This document shows positions 14,136-23,093 of a stretch of 31,819 bases of DNA, piece after piece. The DNA is taken from NCBI GenBank assembly GCA_934202215.1, contig CAKPXR010000013.1, forward strand, positions 1 to 31,819. Direction: 5' to 3'. Numbering within the stretch: position 1 is the stretch's first letter; the number at the start of each line of letters is the position of its first letter. Below the pieces are notes generated by a model. The model was not told the origin of the DNA, searched no databases, and saw nothing but the letters and a program-made list of their open reading frames with translations. The translations under genes and the position numbers were made by a program. Source of the stretch: an uncultured Veillonella sp. (GTDB lineage: Bacteria > Bacillota > Negativicutes > Veillonellales > Veillonellaceae).

Positions 14136-17100
14136 ATGGATATGAATCAGAGTACAATTGAGCAACAACGTCTAGAACAAGCTAGACTTGAAGCTAATGG
14201 TATGTACAGCAGCCAATTTGAAAAAGATGCTTGTGGTATGGGCTTTGTCGTTAATATTAAGGGTAAAAAGTCTCATGATATTATCGATGATGGTTTGCGC
14301 ATTTTAGAGCGCCTTGAGCATCGTGGTGGTGCTGGTGCCGATAAGGACACAGGGGATGGTGCCGGTATTTTGGTACAAATTCCTCATGAGTTCTTCAAAC
14401 GCGAATGCGAAGTGCTTGGTATCAACTTACCTGCAGCTGGAGAGTACGGCGTAGGTATGGTATTTGCTCACAAATATGAAAGCCTCCGTAACGAGCAAAA
14501 ACGTATTTTTGAAGAGGTTGTACGCGAAGAGGGTCAAGTAGTTCTTGGTTGGCGTGAAGTACCAGTTGATGGTACTAAAGTTGGTCATGAAGCTGCTGCC
14601 ATTCGTCCATGGATGATTCAAATCCTCATTGGTAAAGGCCCAGACATTACAAATAACAAAGAGTTCGAACGCAAATTATACATCATCCGTAAATTAGCGG
14701 AAAAACGTATCATTCCATTGAGCAAAGAATTATCTAGCGATTTCTATATTGCATCTTTGTCCTCTAAAACAATTGTATATAAAGGGATGTTAACACCTGG
14801 TCAATTGCGAGATTTCTATCTTGACTTAAGTGACCTTGATTTCACATCTGCATTGGCAATGGTTCACTCTCGTTTCAGTACAAATACTTTCCCAAGTTGG
14901 GCTCGGGCACATCCTAACCGTTTCTTGGTTCACAATGGTGAAATCAATACTATTCGTGGTAATGTAAACTGGATCAATGCTCGTGAAGGTAAAGCGGAAT
15001 CTCCATTATTCCCGGATATCAAAAAAGTATTCCCTGTAGTAGATGATAGCGGTTCTGACTCTGCTATGTTCGATAACACATTGGAATTCTTGCACATGAC
15101 AGGTCGTTCCTTGCCTCATGCTATCATGATGATGATTCCTGAACCTTGGGAACGCAATAACCTTATGAGCCAAGAAAAACATGATTTCTATGAGTTTAAT
15201 AGTTTCATGATGGAACCATGGGATGGTCCTGCTGCAATGGGCTTCACTGATGGTACTGTTATCGGTGGCGTACTTGACCGTAATGGTTTGCGTCCTGCTC
15301 GTTACTATGTAACAACTGATGATCGCGTTATTATGGCGTCTGAAGTAGGCGTAGTAAACGAAAATGCTGAAAATATTCGTGCTAAAGGTCGTTTGGAACC
15401 AGGTAAGATGCTTCTTATTGATACTGAAGAACAACGTATCATTTCCGACGAAGAAATCAAACAACGCGTTGCTACTGAATTACCATATAATGAGTGGGTA
15501 AAAGAGCACGTTATTCACTTATCTGAAATCACACAAGCTGATGAAGGCGATATTCCAAAAGTAGAAGATTTATTCAAAAAACAACAAGCTTTTGGTTATA
15601 CTCAAGAAGACCTTGTACGTATGATCGTACCTATGGCAAAAGATGGTAAAGATCCTGTAGGTGCTATGGGTGCGGATGCTCCTCTTGCTATCTTGTCTGA
15701 TAAACCACAATTGTTATATAGCTACTTCAAGCAAATGTTCGCGCAAGTAACAAATCCTCCAATCGATTCCATTCGTGAGGAAATGGTTACATCTACACGC
15801 GTTATGCTTGGTAACTCTGGTAACTTAACAGATCCTAACAAAGCTGGTACTTATGCGTTGTCCATGCGTACACCAATCCTTACAAATCAAGAACTGGCGT
15901 CCATTAAGGCGCTTGACTGCCGCCGTATGAAATCTGTTACATTACCAATTCTCTTCGACCCATCTAAGGGCGCTGATGGTTTGCGTGATGCATTGAAAGA
16001 TTTGTGTGAAAAAGCAGAAGAGGCAGCACGTACAGATCAAAATGTATTGATTCTATCTGACCGTGGCGTTGATGAAAATCACGCACCAATTCCTGCTTTG
16101 TTGGCTGTAGCCGCTGTTCACAATCATTTGATTAACAAAGTATTGCGTACAGAAATCGGTCTTATCCTTGAATCTGGTGAGCCTCGCGAAGTACATCACT
16201 TCTGTACATTGATTGGTTATGGCGTAACAGCTATCAATCCATATTTGGCTCTTGAAACTGTACGCGATTTACAAGCTCGTAAACGCCTTGGTGATACTAC
16301 ACCTGAACAAGCTGAGAAGAACTACATCAAAGCAGCTGTAGGCGGTATTATGAAGGTTATGTCCAAAATGGGTATCTCCACAGTTCGTTCTTATCATGGT
16401 GCACAAATCTTTGAAGCGTTGGGCTTAAATACTAACTTCATTAATAAGTTCTTCGTAAATACACCAACACGTATTGGGGGTATTGGCCTTGTAGGCGTTG
16501 CTAACGAAGCATTGGCTCGTTTTGATCGCGCTTTCAAATCTGATGAATCTGTACTTGAACCAGGTGGTTGGTATGGTCCTGTAAAAGATGGGGAAGAACA
16601 TTTATTCAACCCTAAAACAATTGATCTTTTACAAGAATCCCTTATCAACGGCGATTATGCAAAATATAAAGAATACTCTAAAGCTATCCGCAATGATTAC
16701 CACGTAACATTACGTTCCTTGATGGAATTAAATTATCCTGTAGGTGGCGGTATTCCTATCGAAGAGGTTGAACCTGAAGAATCTATCGTAAAACGCTTTA
16801 AAGCAGGTGCTATGAGTTATGGTGCCATCAGTAAAGAGGCTCATGAAACCATTGCCATTGCTATGAACCGTCTTGGTTCCACATCTAACTCTGGTGAAGG
16901 TGGCGAAGACGTAGCTCGTTTCAAACCATTGCCAAATGGCGATAGCATGAATTCCGAAGTAAAACAAATTGCATCTGGTCGTTTTGGTGTAACTGCAAAC
17001 TACCTCATTCATGCAAAAGAATTGCAAATTAAATGTGCACAAGGTGCAAAACCAGGTGAAGGTGGTCAATTACCAGGTAAAAAAGTATACCCTGAAATCG

Positions 17101-18719
17101 GGAAAGCTCGTCACTCCACTCCAGGTGTAGAGCTCGTATCCCCACCACCACATCACGATATTTACTCCATCGAAGACTTGGCTGAGTTAATTTACGATTT
17201 GAAATGCGTTAACAAAGATGCTCGTATTTCTGTTAAATTAACATCTGAAGCCGGCGTTGGTACTATCGCGGCTGGTGTGGCGAAAGCAAAAGCAGATAAT
17301 ATCTTAATTTCTGGTTACGATGGTGGTACAGGTGCGGCAGGTCGTACATCTGTAAAACATGCTGGTGTGCCTTGGGAATTAGGTTTGTCCGAAACTCATC
17401 AAACATTGATGCTCAACAGATTGCGTGACCGCGTTAAATTGGAAGTAGACTCCAAGTTGATGACTGGTTTCGATGTGGCGGTTGCTGCTATGCTTGGTGC
17501 TGAGTTATTCGGTTTCGGTACATTGCCACTCGTTGCTGTAGGCTGTAAAATGGCTCGTGTATGTAATCTCAACACATGCCCTTACGGTGTAGCTACACAA
17601 GATGAAAAATTGCGTGCTCGTTTCACAGGCAAACCTGAGTATGTAGAAAATTTGATGATCTTCATCGCTCGTGAATTACGTGAAATCATGGCTCGTTTAG
17701 GCATTCGTTCCGTAGCTGAACTCGTTGGTCGTATCGATCTCGTTCGTCAAAAATCTCAAGATGATAACTTCAAATTGTCTCGCGTTGACCTTAAACGCAT
17801 ATTGTTCCACCCATACATCGATGCATCTGTAGGTCATATGCATATGGTTGACCAAGATCACGAATTGGAACGTACATTGGATATGTCCAAACTCTTGCGT
17901 ATGTGTCGTCCTGCTATTGAAGATCAAAAACCTATTCGCGCTAAATTGGCTATCAACAATATTAACCGTGTAGTAGGTACATTGGTTGGTTCTGAGGTAA
18001 CACGTCGTTATGGTGAAAGCGGTTTGCCAGATAACACAATCAAGTTGAACTTTGAAGGTTCTGCTGGTCAATCCTTCGGTGCTTTCATTCCTAAAGGTAT
18101 GACATTAGAACTTGAAGGGGATGCAAACGATTACCTCGGTAAAGGTTTATCCGGTGGTACTATCATTGTATATCCACCTAAGAAATCTATCTTCGAAGCT
18201 GACGAAAACATCCTCATTGGTAACGTTGCCTTTTACGGTGCTACATCTGGTACATCCTACATCAATGGTGTAGCTGGTGAACGTTTCGCCGTTCGTAACA
18301 GTGGTATCACTGCTGTTGTTGAAGGCGTAGGCGACCATGGTTGTGAATACATGACAGGTGGCGAAGTGCTTGTACTTGGTAAAATTGGTCGTAACTTTGC
18401 AGCAGGTATGTCCGGTGGCTATGCATACATCCTTGATTGCGATGAACGCTATGTAAATACAGGTCTCGTAGAATTACGTCCTGCTAATAATGATGATCTT
18501 AAACGCATTAAAGTATTAGTAGAACAACACGTATTACATACCAACTCTGCTAGAGGCCGTCACATCCTTGAAAACTGGAATAACTTTGTAAACAGATTTA
18601 CAAAAGTTGTACCTGTAGCATACGAAGAAATGCACGCTGCTATTGAACGCTATAAAGAACAAGGCTTATCCTTGGAAGAAGCTCAATTAGCTGCATTCAA
18701 AGAAAAATATGCAAAATAA
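14136..18719 (+). CDS. gltB: Glutamate synthase large subunit
   Basis: A 1527-residue cytoplasmic enzyme that makes two glutamates from glutamine and 2-oxoglutarate. Domains in order: class II glutamine amidotransferase with nucleophile Cys33 after a short propeptide (EKDACGMGF), central domain, FMN-binding synthase domain with the 3Fe-4S cluster ligands Cys1137, Cys1143 and Cys1148 (CKMARVCNLNTCPYG), and the C-terminal beta-helix (GXXGXXXG repeats). ATG 14136 is chosen over GTG 14127 because the latter overlaps the AAGGAG site. A gltD small subunit is not adjacent, so it either works with a subunit encoded elsewhere or takes electrons from ferredoxin. It is transcribed alone between two terminators. 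Confidence 0.93.
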   Translation: MDMNQSTIEQQRLEQARLEANGMYSSQFEKDACGMGFVVNIKGKKSHDIIDDGLRILERLEHRGGAGADKDTGDGAGILVQIPHEFFKRECEVLGINLPAAGEYGVGMVFAHKYESLRNEQKRIFEEVVREEGQVVLGWREVPVDGTKVGHEAAAIRPWMIQILIGKGPDITNNKEFERKLYIIRKLAEKRIIPLSKELSSDFYIASLSSKTIVYKGMLTPGQLRDFYLDLSDLDFTSALAMVHSRFSTNTFPSWARAHPNRFLVHNGEINTIRGNVNWINAREGKAESPLFPDIKKVFPVVDDSGSDSAMFDNTLEFLHMTGRSLPHAIMMMIPEPWERNNLMSQEKHDFYEFNSFMMEPWDGPAAMGFTDGTVIGGVLDRNGLRPARYYVTTDDRVIMASEVGVVNENAENIRAKGRLEPGKMLLIDTEEQRIISDEEIKQRVATELPYNEWVKEHVIHLSEITQADEGDIPKVEDLFKKQQAFGYTQEDLVRMIVPMAKDGKDPVGAMGADAPLAILSDKPQLLYSYFKQMFAQVTNPPIDSIREEMVTSTRVMLGNSGNLTDPNKAGTYALSMRTPILTNQELASIKALDCRRMKSVTLPILFDPSKGADGLRDALKDLCEKAEEAARTDQNVLILSDRGVDENHAPIPALLAVAAVHNHLINKVLRTEIGLILESGEPREVHHFCTLIGYGVTAINPYLALETVRDLQARKRLGDTTPEQAEKNYIKAAVGGIMKVMSKMGISTVRSYHGAQIFEALGLNTNFINKFFVNTPTRIGGIGLVGVANEALARFDRAFKSDESVLEPGGWYGPVKDGEEHLFNPKTIDLLQESLINGDYAKYKEYSKAIRNDYHVTLRSLMELNYPVGGGIPIEEVEPEESIVKRFKAGAMSYGAISKEAHETIAIAMNRLGSTSNSGEGGEDVARFKPLPNGDSMNSEVKQIASGRFGVTANYLIHAKELQIKCAQGAKPGEGGQLPGKKVYPEIGKARHSTPGVELVSPPPHHDIYSIEDLAELIYDLKCVNKDARISVKLTSEAGVGTIAAGVAKAKADNILISGYDGGTGAAGRTSVKHAGVPWELGLSETHQTLMLNRLRDRVKLEVDSKLMTGFDVAVAAMLGAELFGFGTLPLVAVGCKMARVCNLNTCPYGVATQDEKLRARFTGKPEYVENLMIFIARELREIMARLGIRSVAELVGRIDLVRQKSQDDNFKLSRVDLKRILFHPYIDASVGHMHMVDQDHELERTLDMSKLLRMCRPAIEDQKPIRAKLAINNINRVVGTLVGSEVTRRYGESGLPDNTIKLNFEGSAGQSFGAFIPKGMTLELEGDANDYLGKGLSGGTIIVYPPKKSIFEADENILIGNVAFYGATSGTSYINGVAGERFAVRNSGITAVVEGVGDHGCEYMTGGEVLVLGKIGRNFAAGMSGGYAYILDCDERYVNTGLVELRPANNDDLKRIKVLVEQHVLHTNSARGRHILENWNNFVNRFTKVVPVAYEEMHAAIERYKEQGLSLEEAQLAAFKEKYAK

Positions 18720-18757
18720 TTTTTAATCTAACTGGAAATCCTTTAGATTAGACATAT

Positions 18758-18793
18758 GAAATGCCTCTATAGCTTTGACTATAGAGGTATTTT
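18758..18793 (+). terminator. gltB terminator overlapping the ffs promoter
   Basis: GAAATGCCTCTATAG (18758-18772) pairs with CTATAGAGGTATTTT (18779-18793), allowing G-U pairs, around a 6-nt loop. The -35 box of the SRP RNA promoter lies in its loop and right arm. Confidence 0.75.
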
Positions 18794-18803
18794 CATGTAT
18801 AAT
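18775..18803 (+). promoter_or_regulatory. Promoter of the SRP RNA gene
   Basis: TTGACT (18775-18780), a 17-bp spacer and TATAAT (18798-18803): close to the consensus. It predicts a start at about 18810, matching the first paired base of the RNA. Confidence 0.88.
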
Positions 18804-18810
18804 ATCTATA

Positions 18811-18951
18811 TTGCAATATTGGATCATGGCAGTTCTCGGGCCTGTGCAATGGGGGCCTGTAAATCGTGTCAGGACTGAGAGGTAGCAGCACTAAGCGGTA
18901 ACCCTCATGTGCCACGGGGAACCCGGGGGCTGTCGTGATCGAATATTGCAA
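18811..18951 (+). ncRNA. ffs: Signal recognition particle RNA (4.5S-like)
   Basis: About 141 nt. The closing stem pairs TTGCAATATT (18811-18820) with AATATTGCAA (18942-18951). The conserved SRP apical domain is seen at 18867-18891 as GTCAGGACTGAG followed by AGGTAGCAGCAC, the asymmetric-loop and tetraloop region that binds Ffh. The arms GGGCCTGTG.../...CACGGGGAACCC build the long rod. It lies immediately upstream of dnaX, the usual Firmicute location. It seems to be the short type without an Alu domain, although somewhat longer than the E. coli RNA. Confidence 0.92.
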
Positions 18952-18952
18952 G

Positions 18953-18976
18953 GCGGCCTGTGGGGCCGCTTTTTTT
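18953..18976 (+). terminator. ffs terminator
   Basis: GCGGCC (18953-18958) and GGCCGC (18964-18969) followed by seven T. Confidence 0.92.
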
Positions 18977-19054
18977 ATGTCTAATTGATAGATGGGAACG
19001 GCGGGGATAAATTACTTATAGAATTCTATAAAATGAGTCAGATTTTTGTGAATA

Positions 19055-19063
19055 TGGTATAAT
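19055..19063 (+). promoter_or_regulatory. Extended -10 promoter of dnaX
   Basis: TGGTATAAT lies 36 bp before the dnaX start, with a poor -35 region. It likely drives dnaX and the genes after it. Confidence 0.6.
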
Positions 19064-19099
19064 AAAGTATTGTAATTTACGGAAAAAGGGGGTGTTCCA

Positions 19100-21775
19100 A
19101 TGGCATATATTGCGTTATATCGTAAGTACCGCCCGCAGACGTTTACTGATGTGGTTGGTCAGCATCAAGTATCTGATACGTTGATGCGCGCTATCCGTGA
19201 GGATAAGGTGGCTCATGCGTATTTGTTTGCTGGCCCGCGAGGGACTGGTAAGACGAGTATGGCCAAGATTTTTGCGCGTGCTATCAATTGCGAGCATGGG
19301 CCAACGGATCATCCCTGTAATGAATGTAGCGCTTGTAAATCGATTTTGAGCGGTCAGTCCATGGATGTTCTTGAAATCGATGCTGCCTCCAATCGTGGTA
19401 TCGATGAGGTTCGTGCCCTTCGTGAAAGCGTCAAATTCATGCCTGTTGAGGGTCGTAAAAAGGTATTCATCATCGACGAAGCCCACATGCTTACGACAGA
19501 AGCGTGGAATGCACTTTTAAAAACTATCGAAGAGCCGCCGGCCCACGTTATGTTTATCTTCGCTACTACAGAAATTGAAAAGTTACCTGTTACCATCGTA
19601 TCTCGTTGTCAGCGATACACCTTTAGACGGATTACGTCCGATGATATTGCTAAGCGTTTATCCTATGTAGCAGAAAAAGAAGGCTTTGGTTTAGATCCTG
19701 CAGCAGCTCAACTTATCGCAGTACATGCAGATGGTGGTTTGCGCGATGCATTGAGTATTTTAGACCAATGTGCTGGGATGGCTACAGGTACTATCACACC
19801 TCAAGTAGTAGAGGAGTTAATCGGTCTTGTTAGTAAGGAATGGATCATTCACTTCCTAGATGCGTTGCGTAATGGTGATGGACCTAAATTGCTGTCTTAT
19901 ATCCACGATGCCTTGGCAGAAGGTCGCGATGCGACGCAGATTATGGAAGCTCTCATTCAGCATGTACGTGCCTTGCTTGTTGGTAAGGTCGCACCTGATG
20001 CAGATGAGCTTAAGGTATACGATGCCTTTAAAGATGAGTTTTTAGCTCAAGCGGAAAGCATTGATTTTAATGAACTCAATCAATATGTGCGCAGTGCGCA
20101 ATCCATTATGAATGATGCGAAACAAGTAGATAATCCACGGACTATCATTGAGATGGGCTTGCTTGTCCTTTGTGCGAAATTAGGCTCTGTTGATGAAAGT
20201 TTAGAAGACCGCGTATATGCATTAGAGTCTTCCGAGCGTTCTGAACGGAACGATTTGTTGAACCGCATGGCTCAATTAGAACAACGTGGTCCAGTGGCTT
20301 CTACACCTGCTTACGGTGCCAATGCCTTTGGGCCACCTAGTGGCTATGCGAATAGCTTTGTTCCTGTAGATCATGGGGCTGTACAGAATACTTCCTTGAG
20401 TAGCGCTCAAACTAGTACCGTTGGTACGGTGCCTCCTCCAAGTGATGTGGGCATGACACCACCGCCTGCGAGTGTAGGGATGACGCCTCCACCTATGGGC
20501 GCACCAGGTAGTATACCTCCTCCTATGAATGGAGTAGGTATGGCTCCGCCTCCAATGGGCGGTGTTGGTATGGCACCACCACCAAGTACTGGTAGTACGC
20601 CTCAACGACCTGCAAGCAACCAAGCTAAAGGTCGTGGTAAAAAAGGTATTAGTACACAGGCCATTATTAGTGATCAAATCTTGTCTGCTCAAGAGTATCG
20701 CAATGTACAGTCCAATGTCATTAAATACTTGAAGGACAGTAATCGAAATATGACCTCAACCGTTATCGGTCAAGGTCAGCTTGTCTACGTAGACCAAAGT
20801 AAGGCTGTTATGGCTTTCAAAAATACATTGCACCTCAATGTTATGACGAACGAAGTAAACTTGGCAGAAGCGGCAGATGCTTTCACCTATACATTGGGCT
20901 ATCCAGTACATGTGGAAATCGTAGATGCTCTTACACAGGTCTACAAAGACTATAAAAAGGCCTCTGGTAGTACGACACAGCACCAAGTAAAAGCGCTGCA
21001 ACGGCCACCAGAACCGATGGTTGATGTACAGAAAACCTCTGGAGGTCAACCGACGCAAATGGATTTAACAAATCCATCTGCACTACAAGGCACTAATAAT
21101 GCACAAGTTAGCGGTTCAACTACTGAAGAACAATCTAGTAAGCCCGATTCTGCAGCGGTAGATGCGGCAAAGGCCGCGGCTTTGGCCTTCTTAGCAAAGA
21201 AGACTGGCGGTGCAGCAGTAAGTGTTGCAACTAGCGCTGGTACGAGTGAGGTTATAGCAGCAGGTTCAGATGTACCGATTACATCCTTTGATGGAGGTCC
21301 TACGGTACAGGTGCCTGATGGGGAAATCCCTATCGAGTTGCTAGCAGGTTCTATTGAAGGTGATGATATTCCAGTTCATTCTTTTGATGATGTACCTGTA
21401 GACGATATGGAGGAATCTTACGTATCATCCTTAGATGATATGCCACCACATCCATTGGATAGTGTTACCGTTATCAGTGACGATGGTGAAGTTTTAGAAC
21501 GCCCTATGGATAGTGGTGCCCATATTGAGGTAGAAGCTGTCCCAAAGTCTAATGGGGGCGAACAACAGGGAACCCCTTATCAAAGTGATGATCATACTAT
21601 GCTTTCACAAGTACCTATTAGAGTGGCGCCCATCGATAGCGTGACGGTAGCTCGTGAATACGCATGGGATCCAGAGCATATGACGGAGGAGGAGCGAAAC
21701 AATCCTCTTTTGGCAGAAACATTAGAAAAATTATCTGAAGACCATGACATCATCGTCGAGGTCATTGAAGAATAA
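19100..21775 (+). CDS. dnaX: DNA polymerase III subunit gamma/tau
   Basis: An 891-residue clamp-loader ATPase. The AAA+ core is complete: Walker A GPRGTGKT (45-52), zinc cysteines 64, 73, 76 and 79 (INCEHGPTDHPCNECSAC), Walker B with DEAH (126-129) and sensor SRC (SRCQRYTF). Clamp-loader domain III follows to about residue 370. From about residue 444 to 500 there is a Pro/Gly/Met-rich linker with repeated PPPMGGVGMAPPP-like units, then a folded region near 520-625 that may be the tau C-terminal domain, and an acidic, low-complexity tail to the end. The total is well above the usual 550-650 residues. AAGGGGGTG precedes the ATG. It lies after ffs and before ybaB-recR, as in many Firmicutes. Confidence 0.93.
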   Translation: MAYIALYRKYRPQTFTDVVGQHQVSDTLMRAIREDKVAHAYLFAGPRGTGKTSMAKIFARAINCEHGPTDHPCNECSACKSILSGQSMDVLEIDAASNRGIDEVRALRESVKFMPVEGRKKVFIIDEAHMLTTEAWNALLKTIEEPPAHVMFIFATTEIEKLPVTIVSRCQRYTFRRITSDDIAKRLSYVAEKEGFGLDPAAAQLIAVHADGGLRDALSILDQCAGMATGTITPQVVEELIGLVSKEWIIHFLDALRNGDGPKLLSYIHDALAEGRDATQIMEALIQHVRALLVGKVAPDADELKVYDAFKDEFLAQAESIDFNELNQYVRSAQSIMNDAKQVDNPRTIIEMGLLVLCAKLGSVDESLEDRVYALESSERSERNDLLNRMAQLEQRGPVASTPAYGANAFGPPSGYANSFVPVDHGAVQNTSLSSAQTSTVGTVPPPSDVGMTPPPASVGMTPPPMGAPGSIPPPMNGVGMAPPPMGGVGMAPPPSTGSTPQRPASNQAKGRGKKGISTQAIISDQILSAQEYRNVQSNVIKYLKDSNRNMTSTVIGQGQLVYVDQSKAVMAFKNTLHLNVMTNEVNLAEAADAFTYTLGYPVHVEIVDALTQVYKDYKKASGSTTQHQVKALQRPPEPMVDVQKTSGGQPTQMDLTNPSALQGTNNAQVSGSTTEEQSSKPDSAAVDAAKAAALAFLAKKTGGAAVSVATSAGTSEVIAAGSDVPITSFDGGPTVQVPDGEIPIELLAGSIEGDDIPVHSFDDVPVDDMEESYVSSLDDMPPHPLDSVTVISDDGEVLERPMDSGAHIEVEAVPKSNGGEQQGTPYQSDDHTMLSQVPIRVAPIDSVTVAREYAWDPEHMTEEERNNPLLAETLEKLSEDHDIIVEVIEE

Positions 21776-21901
21776 ATTTTTGAGTATACCCGTTGGTCCT
21801 AAGACCTTCAGGTGACGTATAGATTAAAAACCTATGTCGTATAGTTAGAGTTATGAACATAGACCGTTAGTAAGGACAATGTCCTAAAAGGAGGAATTAC
21901 A

Positions 21902-22231
21902 ATGTTTGGTAAAGGTATGGGTAATATGGCTGGCATGATGAAAAAAGTTCAAAAAATGCAAGCAGATATGAAGAAAATGCAAGAAGAGCTAAAAACTCGT
22001 ACAGTAGAAGCTTCTGTTGGGGGCGGTGCTGTAACAGTTGTAATGAACGGCGAAAAAATCATCGAGTCTTTGAAATTGAACCCATCTGCAGTAGATCCTG
22101 AAGATGTGGAAATGTTAGAAGATTTAGTGATGGCTGCTGTAAACGAAGCTAGCAAAAAAGTAGATGACCTCTTGGCTCAAGAAATGGGCAAAGTAACTGG
22201 TGGTCTTAACTTGCCAACAGGTTTATTCTAA
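21902..22231 (+). CDS. ybaB: YbaB/EbfC nucleoid-associated protein
   Basis: A 109-residue small DNA-binding protein. The glycine/methionine-rich N-terminus leads into a helix (MKKVQKMQADMKKMQEELKTRTVEA), followed by GGGAVTVVMNGEKIIESLKLNP and the C-terminal helix. The family forms dimers that bind DNA with little sequence specificity. AAAGGAGG gives a strong ribosome site. It abuts recR: its TAA is followed at once by the recR ATG. The 126 bp before it, after dnaX, holds two small hairpins (GGTC/GACC near 21795 and AGGAC/GTCCT near 21877) but no clear terminator, so it may belong to the dnaX operon. Confidence 0.92.
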   Translation: MFGKGMGNMAGMMKKVQKMQADMKKMQEELKTRTVEASVGGGAVTVVMNGEKIIESLKLNPSAVDPEDVEMLEDLVMAAVNEASKKVDDLLAQEMGKVTGGLNLPTGLF

Positions 22232-22828
22232 ATGACAAACGCTTTAGAACGGCTCGTAGAGCAGCTGCGCCGCTTGCCGGGTATCGGTTCAAAGTCGGCT
22301 AGACGCTTAGCCTATCATTTGGTAGAAATGCCGAAGGAAGAGGTAGACCGTCTCGTGGAAACTATCGTAGAAGCGAAGGGGGCTACGCGTCACTGTTCTA
22401 TTTGCTTTAACTTATCAGCTCAAGATCCATGCGAATTCTGTAGCAATCCAAATCGCGATCAAACGACGATTATGGTCGTTGAAACATCTCGAGATGTGAT
22501 TGCTATCGAGCGCAGTGGTGACTATAAGGGCTTATATCACGTATTGGAAGGCGCCTTGTCCCCTATGGAGGGCATTGGTGCTGACGATATTCGGGTAAAA
22601 GAATTGATAGCTCGTCTTCGTGATGGTGTCGTACAAGAGGTTATCCTCGCTACTGACCCAGACGTAGAAGGGGAAGCGACTGCTCTCTATTTGGCGAGAT
22701 TATTAAGTCCTAGTGGTATTAAGGTAACGCGTATTGCTCGAGGCGTTCCTGTGGGTGGCGATATCGAATATGCCGATGAATTAACATTAGGCGGTGCCGT
22801 AGTAAACCGTCAAGAAATGAAAGGATAA
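22232..22828 (+). CDS. recR: Recombination mediator RecR
   Basis: A 198-residue DNA-repair protein that acts with RecF/RecO to load RecA at gaps. Visible are the helix-hairpin-helix (RLPGIGSKSARRLAYHL, 14-30), the four-cysteine zinc finger (Cys55, Cys58, Cys67, Cys70), a Toprim domain (TTIMVVETSRDVIAIE) and the C-terminal Walker-like segment (TDPDVEGEATALYLARLL). Length is normal. Its start directly follows the ybaB stop, so it depends on coupled translation. Confidence 0.95.
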   Translation: MTNALERLVEQLRRLPGIGSKSARRLAYHLVEMPKEEVDRLVETIVEAKGATRHCSICFNLSAQDPCEFCSNPNRDQTTIMVVETSRDVIAIERSGDYKGLYHVLEGALSPMEGIGADDIRVKELIARLRDGVVQEVILATDPDVEGEATALYLARLLSPSGIKVTRIARGVPVGGDIEYADELTLGGAVVNRQEMKG

Positions 22829-22829
22829 T

Positions 22830-23084
22830 ATGGAAGCTTTATTAGCATCAACTCCTATTTCAGTAGTTATTTCTATTGTTGTAGCCTACATCGCTTTCAA
22901 AGTAGCATTTTTCACTCTTAAAAGAGTGGTTTTAAATGCTGTAACAGGTGCTTTAACGTATTGGGTATGTGTGAATGTGCTTAATATTCCTATGGACATT
23001 GGCATGGGTACATGGGCATTGACTGCAATTTTAGGCCCTATTCCAATGATTATCGCTGCTGGATGGGATGGATTTTTACACTAG
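22830..23084 (+). CDS. bofA: BofA-family membrane protein
   Basis: An 84-residue protein with two hydrophobic segments (SVVISIVVAYIAFKVAFFTL and the C-terminal TWALTAILGPIPMIIAAGW). Size, membrane pattern and position directly after recR match BofA, which in Bacillus inhibits processing of pro-sigma-K during sporulation. The link is by family resemblance plus gene order. Veillonella does not sporulate, so a different or inherited role is likely. The gene begins one base after the recR stop, and its own TAG is part of the TAGGAGG ribosome site of the next gene. Confidence 0.78.
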   Translation: MEALLASTPISVVISIVVAYIAFKVAFFTLKRVVLNAVTGALTYWVCVNVLNIPMDIGMGTWALTAILGPIPMIIAAGWDGFLH

Positions 23085-23093
23085 GAGGATTTC

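Noticed and set aside
20639..20644. A6 run in dnaX as a programmed frameshift site for a short gamma form
   Set aside because: In the reading frame it is GGT AAA AAA GGT, not the A AAA AAG heptamer, and the -1 frame does not hit a stop soon after it. No supporting downstream hairpin was evident.
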